DNA of 64,000 nucleotides from Micromonospora sp. R77 (GTDB lineage: Bacteria > Actinomycetota > Actinomycetes > Mycobacteriales > Micromonosporaceae). Location of the stretch: assembly GCF_022747945.1 (NCBI RefSeq), contig NZ_JALDST010000001.1:4278001-4342000 (forward strand), in the 5' to 3' direction. Positions within the stretch are counted from its first letter, which is position 1, and every line of letters begins with the position of its first letter. Below, piece by piece: positions 48,101 through 56,861 of this stretch. The position numbers and the translations under genes were made by a program. The notes below the pieces were generated by a model. The model was not told the DNA's origin, made no database searches, and saw only the letters and a list, made by a program, of their open reading frames with translations.

Positions 48101-48859
48101 GCCACCGTGCTCTGCATCTGGTTCTCCCCGCGCACCGGCCGCCTGCGGTACGCCAGCGCGGGTCACCCGTCGCCCCTGCTGATCCGCGGTGACGACGTGG
48201 CGTTCCTGCACCACCGGGCCCTCGGGCCGCCGATCGGGGCGCTCGGCACGGCGTCGTACCGGACCGTCGAGGGGGCGCTGGCCCCGGGCGGCCGGTTGCT
48301 GCTGTACACCGACGGCCTGATCGAGGACCGGGAGCTCGGCATCGACGCGGCGCTCGCCCGGCTCCGCGCCGACGCGACCACCCGCGGCGAGCACGTCGCG
48401 GACCTGGTCGACGCCGTGGTCGAGCGGGTGGCCGGCCGGCCCCGCCACGACGACGTGGCGGTGCTCGCGCTGGAGGCGGCCGAGCTGAACCGCTTCGCCC
48501 TGCGGCTGCCGGCCGACCCGACCCGGCTCACCGTGCTGCGCAAGCGGCTGGAGGACTTCCTCGTCGCCCACCACGTCGGCGAGAACGACCTGTTCGACCT
48601 GACCGTGGCGATCTCCGAGGCGGCGGCGAACGCGATCGAGCACCCGGTCTCGCCGACCGAGGCGATGATCGGCGTCGAGGTCACCATCTCCGACCGGACG
48701 GTGACCGCCACCGTCCGGGACAGTGGCGCGTGGCGGGAGTCCACCGGCTCCGGCTTCCGGGGCCGGGGGCTGTCGCTGATCCGGGCGCTCGGCGAGCTGA
48801 GCGTGCGGCGTACGGCGGCGGGCACCGAGGTGACGCTGCGCCGGCGGTTGAAGGACTGA
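45194..48859 (+). CDS. hybrid histidine kinase / SpoIIE phosphatase / RsbW-like kinase
   Basis: 1221 residues with, in order: PAS-like (~35-170), GAF (~175-335), HisKA with phospho-His 358 in NVSHEFRTPL, HATPase (~440-560; GTGIGLAL), receiver (~625-740; phospho-Asp 673 in TDVMMPRLDG), GAF (~750-860), SpoIIE PP2C phosphatase (~870-1085; GGDWYDV, GDVVGKG) and a C-terminal RsbW-type ATPase (~1095-1215; EAAANAIEHP). It unites a two-component input with the partner-switching output that controls stress sigma factors. ATG 45194 has GGGAGG 4 bases upstream; ATG 45173 is an alternative. A STAS gene faces it. Confidence 0.92.
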   Translation: MSSAHGSPDRRGSSSGTGEAELSPLLAAAFAAGGEMGSRLRAFDWSTTPLGDPTGWPPALLHAVSMMLSSRAQIVMFWGEDHRAFYNDAYVPTIGAKHPAVIGQPASRHWVETWDVLGPLLEGVHRAGEPYRGENHPFVIDRYGFLEDVYFDISYDPIRDADGTVNGVFCFVNETTGRVLGERRLRALAELASRLADVQDTGELGRAVARVLDGHRADVPFSLVLLDDGDGRPALAGCSGVAPDDVRADADALARLAAPAGHGTVAVRELLGAVPDDAAEEALVLPIAATNEAAGALVVGLGRRLPLTPEYRDFLDLIAAQVSRAVGKQRAYEQERTRAAELAALDRAKTNFFANVSHEFRTPLTLVLGPLEDLLADSALPEPYTERLTTMHRNALRLLKLVNTVLDFSRLESGRSAARYQPTDLADYTSRLASTFRSVTERAGLRLVVDCPPLPAPVHVDRDMWEKIVLNLVSNAVKFTFDGEIRVRVRAVDGAARLEVTDSGVGIPPTELPYVFERFHRVPGVRSRTHEGTGIGLALVRELVEMHGGTVDVHSRVEEGTTFTVTVPFGHAHLPADRVATLAPVPLSESEQARLHAAETVLWADDVTIAGTPPEETGTAGGNGRILVADDNADLREHVSRLLRASYEVVAVPDGVEALRRALEAPFDLVLTDVMMPRLDGFGLVTALRADPRTRHVPIVLLSARAGSAEEVAGLSVGADDYLTKPFSGQELIARVRANVELGRMRGQIIRRLRALADAAVAINTARSTADVVQVAARHALSLAEAARVVVTATGARYEADGGGDTDVEPSVVLPLTGTTGEQLGELRVWRRDGDGTEQAALNELARLIGVRLENAQLYEAEHRIATTLQHSLLPRTLPQLPGAVVASRYLPGSADVEVGGDWYDVIGTTGDELVLVIGDVVGKGVRAAAAMGQLRNALRAYVLEGFGPGEALTRLNRLVVGSTEGGSFATVLCIWFSPRTGRLRYASAGHPSPLLIRGDDVAFLHHRALGPPIGALGTASYRTVEGALAPGGRLLLYTDGLIEDRELGIDAALARLRADATTRGEHVADLVDAVVERVAGRPRHDDVAVLALEAAELNRFALRLPADPTRLTVLRKRLEDFLVAHHVGENDLFDLTVAISEAAANAIEHPVSPTEAMIGVEVTISDRTVTATVRDSGAWRESTGSGFRGRGLSLIRALGELSVRRTAAGTEVTLRRRLKD

Positions 48860-48875
48860 GCGGGCGGCCGGTGGA

Positions 48876-49190
48876 TCAGGCCGGGGCGAGCCAGGGCTGT
48901 TCGCCCAGGCCGGAGATCTCCAGCACCCGCCGGACCTGCCGGGACGGCAGCACGGTCAGCGTGCCGGGGAGGTGCTGCGCGAGCCGGACCAGCGCGTGGA
49001 TGGCCGCCGAGTCGAAGAAGGTGACCGCCCGCAGGTCGAGCGTGACCTGCCCGGCCGGTTCCCGCAGCGCGGTCTGGAGCATGGTGTCGGCGGTGGCCAT
49101 GTCGACCTCACCGGTCACCACCACGCGGAGCTGATCACCGTCGGCCTCCGCCGTGGCGGAGAAGACGGGAGATGCGCCCCCTTGATCCAC
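48876..49190 (-). CDS. STAS-domain anti-sigma-factor antagonist (RsbV-like)
   Basis: A 104-residue STAS protein: DQLRVVVTGEVDMATADTM, then VTLDLRAVTFFDSAAIHALV with the phosphorylatable Ser of the FDSAA motif. In partner switching the unphosphorylated form sequesters an RsbW kinase, and a SpoIIE phosphatase reactivates it. Both activities are in the convergent neighbour 16 bases away, so the two probably form a dedicated module. The GTG start has no strong ribosome site. Confidence 0.88.
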   Translation of the reverse strand: MDQGGASPVFSATAEADGDQLRVVVTGEVDMATADTMLQTALREPAGQVTLDLRAVTFFDSAAIHALVRLAQHLPGTLTVLPSRQVRRVLEISGLGEQPWLAPA

Positions 49191-49273
49191 GCAGAAACAA
49201 TGGCACAGCCGGACGGGTGCGGCAACAACCCGCGCGCCGGGGCCGTGGCAGGGGTCACCCCGACGCCCGGCGA

Positions 49274-49279
49274 TAGGCT
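49274..49279 (+). promoter_or_regulatory. putative leaderless -10 box for map
   Basis: TAGGCT lies 6 bases before ATG 49286, with no ribosome binding site. Confidence 0.45.
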
Positions 49280-49285
49280 GTCGGC

Positions 49286-50143
49286 ATGACCGTCCGTGCG
49301 CCGCTGACCCCAGGCACGCTCTCCCCGTGGCGACCGGTGCCTGCCCACATCACCCGCCCCGAGTACGTGGGCAGGCCGAGCCCGACCCCGTGGCGCGGCT
49401 CGCACGTGCAGACCCCGGAGACCATCGAGAAGATGCGCCTCGCCGGCCGGCTCGCCGCCCAGGCGACCCAGCTCGCCGGTGAGCACTGCAAGCCCGGCGT
49501 GACCACCGACGAGATCGACCGGGTGGTGCACGAGTTCCTCGTCGACCACGACGCCTACCCGTCGACGTTGGGCTACAAGGGCTTCCCGAAGTCCTGCTGC
49601 ACCAGCCTCAACGAGGTCATCTGTCACGGCATCCCGGACTCGACCGTGCTCCAGGACGGCGACATCATCAACGTGGACGTCACCGCGTACATCGGTGGGG
49701 TGCACGGGGACACCGACGCCACCTTCTGCGTGGGCGAGGTGAGCGAGGAGGCCCGGCTGCTGGTCGAGCGGACCCACCAGGCGATGATGCGGGGCATCAA
49801 GGCGGTCGCCCCGGGCCGGCAGATCAACGTCATCGGCCGGGTCATCGAGTCGTACGCCAAGCGGTTCGGCTACGGCGTGGTCCGCGACTTCACCGGCCAC
49901 GGCATCGGCGAGGCCTTCCACAGCGGCCTCTACGTGCCGCACTACGACAGCCCGCGCCCCACCGACATCATGGAACCGGGGATGACCTTCACCATCGAGC
50001 CGATGATCACCCTCGGCACCCACCAGTACGACATGTGGGACGACGGCTGGACCGTGGTCACCAAGGACCGCCGGTGGACGGCGCAGTTCGAGCACACCAT
50101 CGTCGTCACCGACGACGGCTACGAGATCCTGACCCTGCCGTGA
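49286..50143 (+). CDS. map: methionine aminopeptidase type I
   Basis: 285 residues; removes initiator Met from nascent proteins. Metal ligands are visible in [20 protein letters not shown] (two Asp), [11 protein letters not shown] (His), TIEPMI (Glu) and QFEHTIVV (Glu). The ~40-residue N-terminal extension with the PRP-type SH3-binding-like stretch ([14 protein letters not shown]) is typical of actinobacterial MapB (Rv2861c), which also lies next to the glnA4 cluster. Leaderless-type start; overlaps the next gene by GTGA. Confidence 0.95.
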   Translation: MTVRAPLTPGTLSPWRPVPAHITRPEYVGRPSPTPWRGSHVQTPETIEKMRLAGRLAAQATQLAGEHCKPGVTTDEIDRVVHEFLVDHDAYPSTLGYKGFPKSCCTSLNEVICHGIPDSTVLQDGDIINVDVTAYIGGVHGDTDATFCVGEVSEEARLLVERTHQAMMRGIKAVAPGRQINVIGRVIESYAKRFGYGVVRDFTGHGIGEAFHSGLYVPHYDSPRPTDIMEPGMTFTIEPMITLGTHQYDMWDDGWTVVTKDRRWTAQFEHTIVVTDDGYEILTLP

Positions 50144-50856
50144 CCGAGACCCCGGCGGCGCTGCGCGAGGCGCACCACGCGGACGTGTCCGGCGGTTGGC
50201 TGCGGCCGGCCGTGTTCGGCGCGATGGACGGACTGGTCACCAACATCGCCCTGATCGCCGGTGTCGGCGGCGGTGGCGTCTCGGCGCACAGCATCGTGCT
50301 CACCGGCGTCGCCGGCCTGGTCGCCGGCGCCATCTCGATGGGGTTGGGGGAGTACACCAGCGTCCGCTCGGCCAACGAGCAGGTCGCCGCAGAGGTGGCC
50401 AAGGAACGCCGCGAGCTGGAACGGCATCCGGAGGCGGAGGCCCGCGAGCTGGCCGAGGCGTGGGTCGCCCGGGGCCTGCCCCGCGATCTGGCCCTGCAGG
50501 TGGCGAATGAGATCCGGCGCAACCCGGAAGAGGCACTGCGGATGCACGTCCGCGAGGAGCTGGGCATCGACCCCGACGAGCAGCCCAGCCCGTGGGCGGC
50601 GGCGATCTCGTCGTTCCTCTGCTTCTCCGTCGGTGCGCTGGTCCCGCTCATGACCTACCTGCTCGGCTTCACCAGCCTCTGGCTGGCGCTCGGCGTCGGC
50701 GGGGTGGGGCTCTTCGTGGCCGGGGCGATCGTCGCCCGGTTCACCAACCGCCCCTGGTGGTCCGGCGGTCTGCGCCAGCTCCTGCTCGGTGCCGCCGCGG
50801 CCGGTGCGACCTATCTGGTGGGTCTCCTCATCGGCATCGAAGGCGGTCTCGGCTGA
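50140..50856 (+). CDS. VIT1/CCC1-family Fe2+/Mn2+ transporter
   Basis: A 238-residue membrane protein. The first helix holds [17 protein letters not shown], the second [19 protein letters not shown], then a cytoplasmic metal-binding helix region with [18 protein letters not shown] and [10 protein letters not shown], and three C-terminal helices. This is the CCC1/VIT1 pattern of iron and manganese exporters. GTG 50140 overlaps the map stop by GTGA, so the two are coupled; map is itself a metal-dependent enzyme. Confidence 0.9.
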   Translation: MTETPAALREAHHADVSGGWLRPAVFGAMDGLVTNIALIAGVGGGGVSAHSIVLTGVAGLVAGAISMGLGEYTSVRSANEQVAAEVAKERRELERHPEAEARELAEAWVARGLPRDLALQVANEIRRNPEEALRMHVREELGIDPDEQPSPWAAAISSFLCFSVGALVPLMTYLLGFTSLWLALGVGGVGLFVAGAIVARFTNRPWWSGGLRQLLLGAAAAGATYLVGLLIGIEGGLG

Positions 50857-50866
50857 CGGTGCCCGG

Positions 50867-51610
50867 TCAGCCGGTGAGCAGGTCGTCGACGGTGCCGTCC
50901 ACGGGGCGGCCCCGCGCGGCCAGCTCGTCGGCCTGGTGGGCCAGCACCTGACCCACCTCGGTCATGTCCGCGCCGGCCAGCCCGGTACGCCGCACCGCGT
51001 CCCCCGGGTCGCGGAAGTAGGTGCGGCCGAGCAGCCCCTGCACGGTCGCCGCCGCCAGCCGGGCCTCGCCCAGCATCAGCAGGGCCTGGTCCGTCTCGTA
51101 CCACTCGGCGAGCCGCAGCGCGCGGGCGTGCGCGGCGCTGCCCCGGTACCAGGCCTGCCGGGCGGCGGTGCTGAACTCGCCGGGCCGGGCCCGGGCCAGC
51201 CGCGCCAGGTGCTCGTCGCGCAGCGTGCGCAGCCAGCCGGTCGGGTCGTGCAGCGCCCGGGTGGTGACGTACCGGTCGGCGGTGAGCGGCCAGAGCGCAC
51301 CCAGCGTGCGGGCCTGCCGCAGGTAGTCGTCGGCGCCCGCCACGGTCAGGTCCACCAGCACCCCGTCCACCCGCCGGGTGGCCGGTGCCGGTCCGGTGCC
51401 CGACCGGTAGGTGACCAGCAGCAGGCCGACCTCCCGGTCGCCGCCACCGTCGTCGTCGCCGTGCGCCAGCGGGCCGTGCACCGCGACGGCGAGCAGGTCG
51501 GCCGGGAAGCGGCGCAGCGCCGCCGCGCCGGCCCGTTCCGCGACCCGCCACCGGGGGTCGTCCAGGTGCGCCTCGGTGCCCAGTTCCACGCCGCCGCCGT
51601 CCACGGTCAC
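50867..51610 (-). CDS. nucleotidyltransferase-like protein
   Basis: A 247-residue protein. AVAVHGPLAHGDDDGGGDREVGLLLV resembles, in weakened form, the GSxAxG...DxDL strand-loop of DNA polymerase-beta-type nucleotidyltransferases (kanamycin nucleotidyltransferase class). The C-terminal half is helical with AWYRGSAAHARALRLAEWYETDQAL. Activity and substrate are unknown. It is convergent with the VIT1 gene with 10 bases between. Confidence 0.5.
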   Translation of the reverse strand: MTVDGGGVELGTEAHLDDPRWRVAERAGAAALRRFPADLLAVAVHGPLAHGDDDGGGDREVGLLLVTYRSGTGPAPATRRVDGVLVDLTVAGADDYLRQARTLGALWPLTADRYVTTRALHDPTGWLRTLRDEHLARLARARPGEFSTAARQAWYRGSAAHARALRLAEWYETDQALLMLGEARLAAATVQGLLGRTYFRDPGDAVRRTGLAGADMTEVGQVLAHQADELAARGRPVDGTVDDLLTG

Positions 51611-51676
51611 CTCCGCCGGGTCGTTCCGCCCACCGTATGCGACACCGGGCCGGCGGGCGGGCGTGCCGCGCCACGG

Positions 51677-52171
51677 TCAGGACGGTCGGGGCACCGGTCG
51701 CGCCTCGCCGACCGGGACCAGCCGGAAGATCCGGATGTCCCGGTCCCCGGCCCGCTGCACGTACGTCCGGTAAGCCGGCCACTCGGTGACCAGCAGCTGC
51801 CAGAGCCGGTCCCGTTCGGCGCCGGTGGCCAGCTCGGCCCGGACCGGGATCCGCCGGCCCTTCACGTCCACCTCGGCGGCGGGCTGGGCGAGCAGGTTCA
51901 GCGCCCAGCCGGGCTGGTGCTGCTGCCCCCAGTTGGAGCCGATCACCACGTAGCCGTCGCCGTCGGGCACGTACAGCAGGGGGTTGCTGCGGGGCTTGCC
52001 GGAGCGGCGGCCGGTGGTGGTGATGACCAGGGAGGGGATCAGCCCCAGCGCGACCACCCGCCCCCGGGTCAGCCGGCCGACCAGCCGGTCGGCGGGGACC
52101 AGCAGTCGCATGGTGGCGCCGAACCACTTGTGGTGACCGAGTCGGCGCGCCAGGGTTCCCAGAACGGACAC
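51677..52171 (-). CDS. F420-dependent nitroreductase-family protein (Ddn-like)
   Basis: A 164-residue split-barrel protein: LVITTTGRRSGKPRSNPLLY, DGDGYVVIGSNWGQQHQPGW and LNLLAQPAAEVDVKGRRIPV match the deazaflavin (F420)-dependent nitroreductase family of actinobacteria, which reduces quinones and nitro compounds. GTG 52171 is preferred since SVLGTLARRLGHHKWFGATM is the usual start; ATG 52207 only adds a Pro/Gly stretch. Confidence 0.85.
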   Translation of the reverse strand: MSVLGTLARRLGHHKWFGATMRLLVPADRLVGRLTRGRVVALGLIPSLVITTTGRRSGKPRSNPLLYVPDGDGYVVIGSNWGQQHQPGWALNLLAQPAAEVDVKGRRIPVRAELATGAERDRLWQLLVTEWPAYRTYVQRAGDRDIRIFRLVPVGEARPVPRPS

Positions 52172-52244
52172 CCGTCCAGTGTGCCGGTTGCCGGGCGTCG
52201 GTGGCACCCCCGATCGCCCCGCCGGCCGGCCGGGCGGTCGCCGC

Positions 52245-54979
52245 TCAGTCGAGCCGTCGTTCGACGGGCAGCCGGGAGCGGGTGAACAGCGCCGCGCCGA
52301 GCATCGCCAGCAGCGGCACCACGACCAGCACGCCCAGCGTCGACCAGGGCACCACCACCGGGTACGGCGACTGGACCGGCCAGCTCTCGGCGTAGCTGCG
52401 GTTGACCGAGGCCAGGATGATCACCGCCGAGCCGACGCCGGCCACGATGCCGAGCACCGAGCCGAGCACCGCGATCACCCCGGCCTGACAGAGCGAGAGG
52501 ACGCGGCGTACCCGGGGACTGGCTCCGACCGCCGCGAGGGTGGACAGGTCGCGGCGGCCCTCCGCGGCGGCCAGGCCGGTCGCCACCCCGGCCGCCCCCA
52601 GGGTGATCACACCCGCGCCCACCGCCAGCAGGAGCAGCAGCGGTCGCCGGTCCGGTCGGGGTGCGGCCTGCTCCACCTGCACCGACAGCGCGGCGAGGGG
52701 ACGCAGGTCGGCGGCGAGGCGCTCCCGTTGCGCGCCGGTCGGCGCGGTCGTGGTGTCGACCGCGAAGCCGAACGGCTGGCCCACCAGGCCGACCCGCGCC
52801 GCCGCCGCCGGGGAGAGCAGCAGGCGGTCGACCGGCACGCCACCGCGCAGCACATGGCCGGGCAGCGTCGCGGTCAGCGTCCACTGCGCCTCCGGTCCCT
52901 CGGCGGGACGCAGCCCGGTCGGCCTGGTGGCGGGCCCGGTCGCCGTGACGGTGACCCGGCCGGCCACCAGGTAGCGCGGGTCGGTCACCACCACGCCGCC
53001 GGCCCGCAGCACCGCCGACGCGGCGGCCACCTCCGACGCCGGTGCGCCGGTGAGCGCCGGCAGAGTGGCCCCGTCACCGTCGACCACCGTCGGCACGCCG
53101 AGACCGTCCGGGCCGCGGGACGGCCAGCTGCACCGGGGGTCGGCGAGGGCCTGCCGCCGGGTCTCGACCGAGCGGAACTCCGTCGTCTCGTACGGGCAGA
53201 CCCGGTCGGGCGGGAGCACCGCGGACGCCGTGCAGTAGTCCTCCGGGCCCTGGGGTGGGCGCAGGCCGGCACCGCGATCGCGGCGACGGAGCCGACCGGC
53301 AGGACCGCCCGGACCCGCTCCGCGACCGCCGGCAGTCCCGGCGGTGCGGACTGGTCCGACTCCGGCAGCAGCAGCACATGGCCGGGCGGGATCCCGGGCT
53401 GCCACTGGGCCCGGGTGCGGGCCTCGTCGCTGGCCAGCCAGATGCCGACGGCCACACTGCCGGCGACCGCGGCCATCACGGCGGAGATGGCCGGCGCGGC
53501 GGAGGACCGGTTCCGGCTGGCCTCCCGCAGCGCCAGCCGGGGCGCCAGCGGCAGCAGCCGACCGGTCCGGGCCAGCAGGCCGATCAGTGCCGGCGTGCCG
53601 AACACCAGGCCCAGCTCGCCGAGAATCAGCCCGATCAGGATCACCGTCGCGTCGGTCCGGGGCGCCGACCGCGGCGGTCAGGCTGCCACCGACGGCGAGC
53701 AGCACGCCGAGGACCAGCCAACGCCGCCGGTGGCGGGGGCCTCGCGCCGGCCCGCCAGCCCCGCCACCGGGTCCTGCCGGGCGGCGGACCAGGCGGGCGC
53801 CAGGGCGGCGAGCACCCCGGCCAGCACCGCGACCGTGGCGATGGCCGCCAGCGCCGCCGGGAAGACGCGGTACCCGCCGAGCCGGGCGTGCGTCACGTAC
53901 TGCTCCACCAGCGGCCGGCCGGCGAACGCGGCGGCGACGCCGAGCAGCAGCCCGAGCACCGCCCCGCCCGCCCCGAGCACCACCCCGTCGGCCAGCACCA
54001 CGCGGCGCAGGTGCACGTGGTCGCCGCCGGCGACCGCGACCAGCGCGAGGTCGCGCCGCCGTCGGCGTACGCCGACCGCGAAGGCGGGCCCGACCAGCAG
54101 CACCACCTCCAACAGGCCGAGACCGCCGACCAGCACGGCGTTGCCGGCCTCGGCGGGGTCCGGCAGCGCGGTGGCCCCGGTGCCCATGTCGTCCCGCCCC
54201 GGCGCCGGGGTACGCGCGGTGACCACCACCCCCCGCGCGTTGAGCCGGTAGACGAACGTCCCGTCCGGCCGGCCCGGCAGGTCGACCAGCCAGCTCGGTA
54301 CGGCCTGCCCCGGTCCGGTCGGTGTCGTGGACGGTAGCGCCACCACCTCGCCCAGGTTGTCCGGGAATTCCACCACCCCGACCACCGTGTACGTCCGGGC
54401 CCCGTCCGCCGTGGTCACCCGGTCGCCGACGCGTACCCCGAGGCGGCGCAGGGCCGGCGGGCTCATCGCGATCTCGCCGGGCCCGGTCGGCGGCCGGCCC
54501 GCGCGGAGCCGGGCCAGCGGCCGGGCCAGCGGATCGGTCAGGTCGAGCGCCAATGCCTCGAAGCCCACCAGCCGGCCGTCCAGGCGGACCTCGAACGGCA
54601 TCCACCAGCGGACCGGGGTGACCCGGCTGCCCGCCGGGAGCAGCGCGGTCACCTCGGCCGCGGTGGCCGGGCGGGCCGGTGGCACCACCTCGGTGCGCTC
54701 GCCCCACCAGTCCTCGCCCCACGCGGTCTGGGTGATCGCGTTCCGGGCCACCCAGCGCAGCTCCACGTCGGCGGCGCCGAGCCGCCGGTCCATCCGTTCC
54801 GCCCGGCTCAGCTCGGACATGTCGAAGGTGACCGCGGTGAAGGTCAGCGCCAGCACCGGCAGCATGATCAGCGCCAGCACCAGGGCGGTCCGTCCGCGCG
54901 CCCGGCGGGTCTCCCGGCGCGCGATCCGCAGCGCGGTACGCCAGGAGCCGACGGTCCCGGCGAGCCGGCCCCGGCTCAC
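52245..54979 (-). CDS. FtsX-like ABC permease, three frame breaks
   Basis: From GTG 54979 the frame reads a membrane anchor (RTALVLALIMLPVLALTFTA), an extracellular domain and helices to RREAPATG. Near 53725 the text moves to another frame (RRWLVLGVLLAVGGSLTAAV), near 53660 back (ILIGLILGELGLVFGTPALI) and near 53265 again (GPEDYCTASAVLPPD) to a typical FtsX C-terminal set of helices. One extra C at GCCCCGG and two missing bases fit the total, which is one base short of a multiple of three, giving about 911 residues. It is the MacB/FtsX-type permease of the adjacent ATPase, with GTGA coupling. Probably intact in the organism. Confidence 0.75.
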
Positions 54980-55695
54980 CGACCGCTGCCGGTGAGCAAC
55001 TGCTCGACGCCGGGCAGCGGCGCCGTCGAGTCGACCAGCACGCCGTCGCGGAGGAAGACCACCCGGTCGGCCCAGCCGGCGTGCCGCGCCTCGTGGGTGA
55101 CCAGCACCCCGGCCGCGCCAGCGTCCACCCGACGGCGCAGCAGGTGCAGCACCGCCTCCCCGGCCTGCGAGTCCAGCGCGCCGGTCGGCTCGTCGGCGAG
55201 GACCAGCCGGCGCTCACCGACCAGCGCCCGGGCGATCGCCACCCGCTGCTGCTGGCCGCCGGAGAGCTGGTCCGGGAAGCGCCCGCCCAGCCCGGCGAGA
55301 TCCACCTCGGCGAGCGCCGCCAGGGCCAGCCGGCGGGCCTGCCGGACACCGATGCCGTCGAGTTCGAGGGGGAGGGCGACGTTCTCCGCGGCGGTGAGGC
55401 TGCCGAGCAGGTTGAGGTGCTGGAAGACGTAGCCGATCCGGCGGCGGCGCAGGCGGGCCAGCGCCCGCGGGGCCAGCCCGCCGAGCGGTTCGCCCGCCAC
55501 CAGCACCTCGCCGGCCGTGGGTCGGTCCAGTCCGCCGGCGAGCGCCAGCAGGGTCGACTTCCCGGAGCCGGAGGGACCCATCACGGCGACCAGTTCGCCC
55601 GGCCGGACCGTCAGGCTCACCCCGCGCAGCGCGGCCACGGCAGCCTCGCCGACGCCGTGCGTCCGGTGTACGCCCCGCAGCTCCAACACACTCAC
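54976..55695 (-). CDS. ABC transporter ATP-binding protein, MacB/LolD type
   Basis: A 239-residue ATPase: Walker A GPSGSGKST, Q-loop YVFQHLNLLGSLTAAENV, signature LSGGQQQRVAIARAL, Walker B LVLADEPTGALDS and switch VTHEARHA. The QHLNLL and ADEPTGALD features place it with MacB/LolD ATPases that pair with FtsX-like permeases. It precedes and overlaps the permease gene, and lies 36 bases after the PadR gene, so PadR-ATPase-permease form one operon. Likely role: export of a peptide or lipid-like toxic compound. Confidence 0.92.
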   Translation of the reverse strand: MSVLELRGVHRTHGVGEAAVAALRGVSLTVRPGELVAVMGPSGSGKSTLLALAGGLDRPTAGEVLVAGEPLGGLAPRALARLRRRRIGYVFQHLNLLGSLTAAENVALPLELDGIGVRQARRLALAALAEVDLAGLGGRFPDQLSGGQQQRVAIARALVGERRLVLADEPTGALDSQAGEAVLHLLRRRVDAGAAGVLVTHEARHAGWADRVVFLRDGVLVDSTAPLPGVEQLLTGSGR

Positions 55696-55731
55696 CGGGC
55701 GGTCTCCGTTCTCGATGTCACCGGCGCGACG

Positions 55732-56319
55732 TCACCGGCGGGACTGCTGGTCGGTGCGGTCCACCACCTCGGGGTGGTCGTGGCCGGTCGGTCGGGCGGG
55801 CGCGGGCCGGTGCCGCACCAGGCTGGTCTCGCAGTGGTCCAGCCAGCGGATCTCCGCCTCGGCCTGGAAGACCATCGCGTCCAGCACCAGCCGCCACGGC
55901 AGGTCCTCCGGCTTGTCGCTGGCGTACTTCAGCCGGGTCAACTCCTGCAACGCCCGCATGGTCGCGCTGCGCTGGGTCTGCACCACGGCCCGCACGTCCA
56001 CGCCCGGGGTGGTCAGCGCCAGGGCCAGCTTGATCGCCAGCTCGTCCCGGGGACGGTCGGTGCGGCTGATCGGCGTGGCGAACCAGAGCGTCAGGTCCGC
56101 GCGCCCGGCGTCGGTGATCTCGTACGGCCGCTGCCCGCCCTCGTTCTCCGGCAGCGGGCGGACCAGGCCGTCCCGTTCCAGCCGGGCGAGCGTGGTGTAG
56201 ACCTGCCCGATGTTCAGCGGCCACGTCGCGCCGGTCGACTCCTCGAAGGCGGCGCGCAGCTGGTAGCCGTACATCTGGCCGCGTTCCAGGAGGGCGAGCA
56301 GCCCGTGACGGATGGACAT
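55732..56319 (-). CDS. PadR-family transcriptional regulator
   Basis: A 195-residue protein with the N-terminal winged helix: HGLLALLERGQMYGYQL, INIGQVYTTLARLERDGLV-type recognition region (here WPLNIGQVYTTLARLERDGL) and GGQRPYEITDAGR. The C-terminal helices (Vir_act_alpha_C-like) dimerise. It heads the ABC operon, and a palindrome 13 bases upstream of its start is the likely operator, so the system is probably derepressed by its own transported compound. ATG 56319 is chosen over 56385, which would include the operator in the coding region. Confidence 0.9.
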   Translation of the reverse strand: MSIRHGLLALLERGQMYGYQLRAAFEESTGATWPLNIGQVYTTLARLERDGLVRPLPENEGGQRPYEITDAGRADLTLWFATPISRTDRPRDELAIKLALALTTPGVDVRAVVQTQRSATMRALQELTRLKYASDKPEDLPWRLVLDAMVFQAEAEIRWLDHCETSLVRHRPAPARPTGHDHPEVVDRTDQQSRR

Positions 56320-56332
56320 GGCACCGGAGTAT

Positions 56333-56347
56333 GCATACCTGGTATGC
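56333..56347. promoter_or_regulatory. PadR operator
   Basis: GCATACC-T-GGTATGC, a perfect 7-base inverted repeat. A CATACT box overlapping its promoter-proximal end lies 8 bases before ATG 56319, so repressor binding would cover the -10 region. Confidence 0.65.
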
Positions 56348-56412
56348 CGTCCGCAACCGGAACGACGACCGCCGTAACCAGGCACGCGGTCGCCGCCAGC
56401 GGTCCGCCCGGG

Positions 56413-56861
56413 TCAGGCGGGCCGGCCCGGGAAGGCGACCGTGAGCGGAGTCACCCCGGCGGTGCGCCGCCAGCGGGTGGCCCGCAGCGCGCAGTCGGTC
56501 AGCGCGGCCAGGGCCCGGTCGCGGTCGGCGCCGGTGGTGTGCGGCAGCGCGGCCCGCCAGAACCCCGCCGTCCGCTCCTCGACCTCGACCGCGAGCCGCA
56601 GCGCGCTCGCCCGGTCGGTCACCGGATAGGGCAGGGCATAGCCGGCGTGGTCGGCGGGGACCTGCTCGCCACCGGAACTGAGCTGCAGGATCAGCGCGTC
56701 CCGACGAGCTCGGTGGGCCGCCTCGGCGGCGCGGGCGGCGCTGCGCGCGGCGTCGGCGAGGTGCACCCCGATCACGCCGTACGCCCAGATGGCCGCGTAC
56801 TCGGCGGTGAGCGCGGCGGAGAGCGCCCCGGCGGCCCGGTGGGTGTGGTACGCGGGATCAC
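56413..56861 (-). CDS. DUF4439 ferritin-like protein, frame broken near its start
   Basis: The main frame reads [33 protein letters not shown], then [20 protein letters not shown] and [17 protein letters not shown], the ferritin-like four-helix DUF4439 pattern (Rv2844 lies at the same place beside rimP in M. tuberculosis). GTG 56861 overlaps the upstream stop by GTGA but joins the main frame only if one base is added near 56855; with it the product is 149 residues. GTG 56775 would start in frame but loses the first helix. Metal binding is not established. Confidence 0.65.

Noticed and set aside
45260..48643. 1127-residue open frame antisense to the hybrid kinase
   Set aside because: It mirrors the sense gene in a GC-rich sequence where antisense frames stay open. 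It has no domain motifs, while the sense strand has a complete set.
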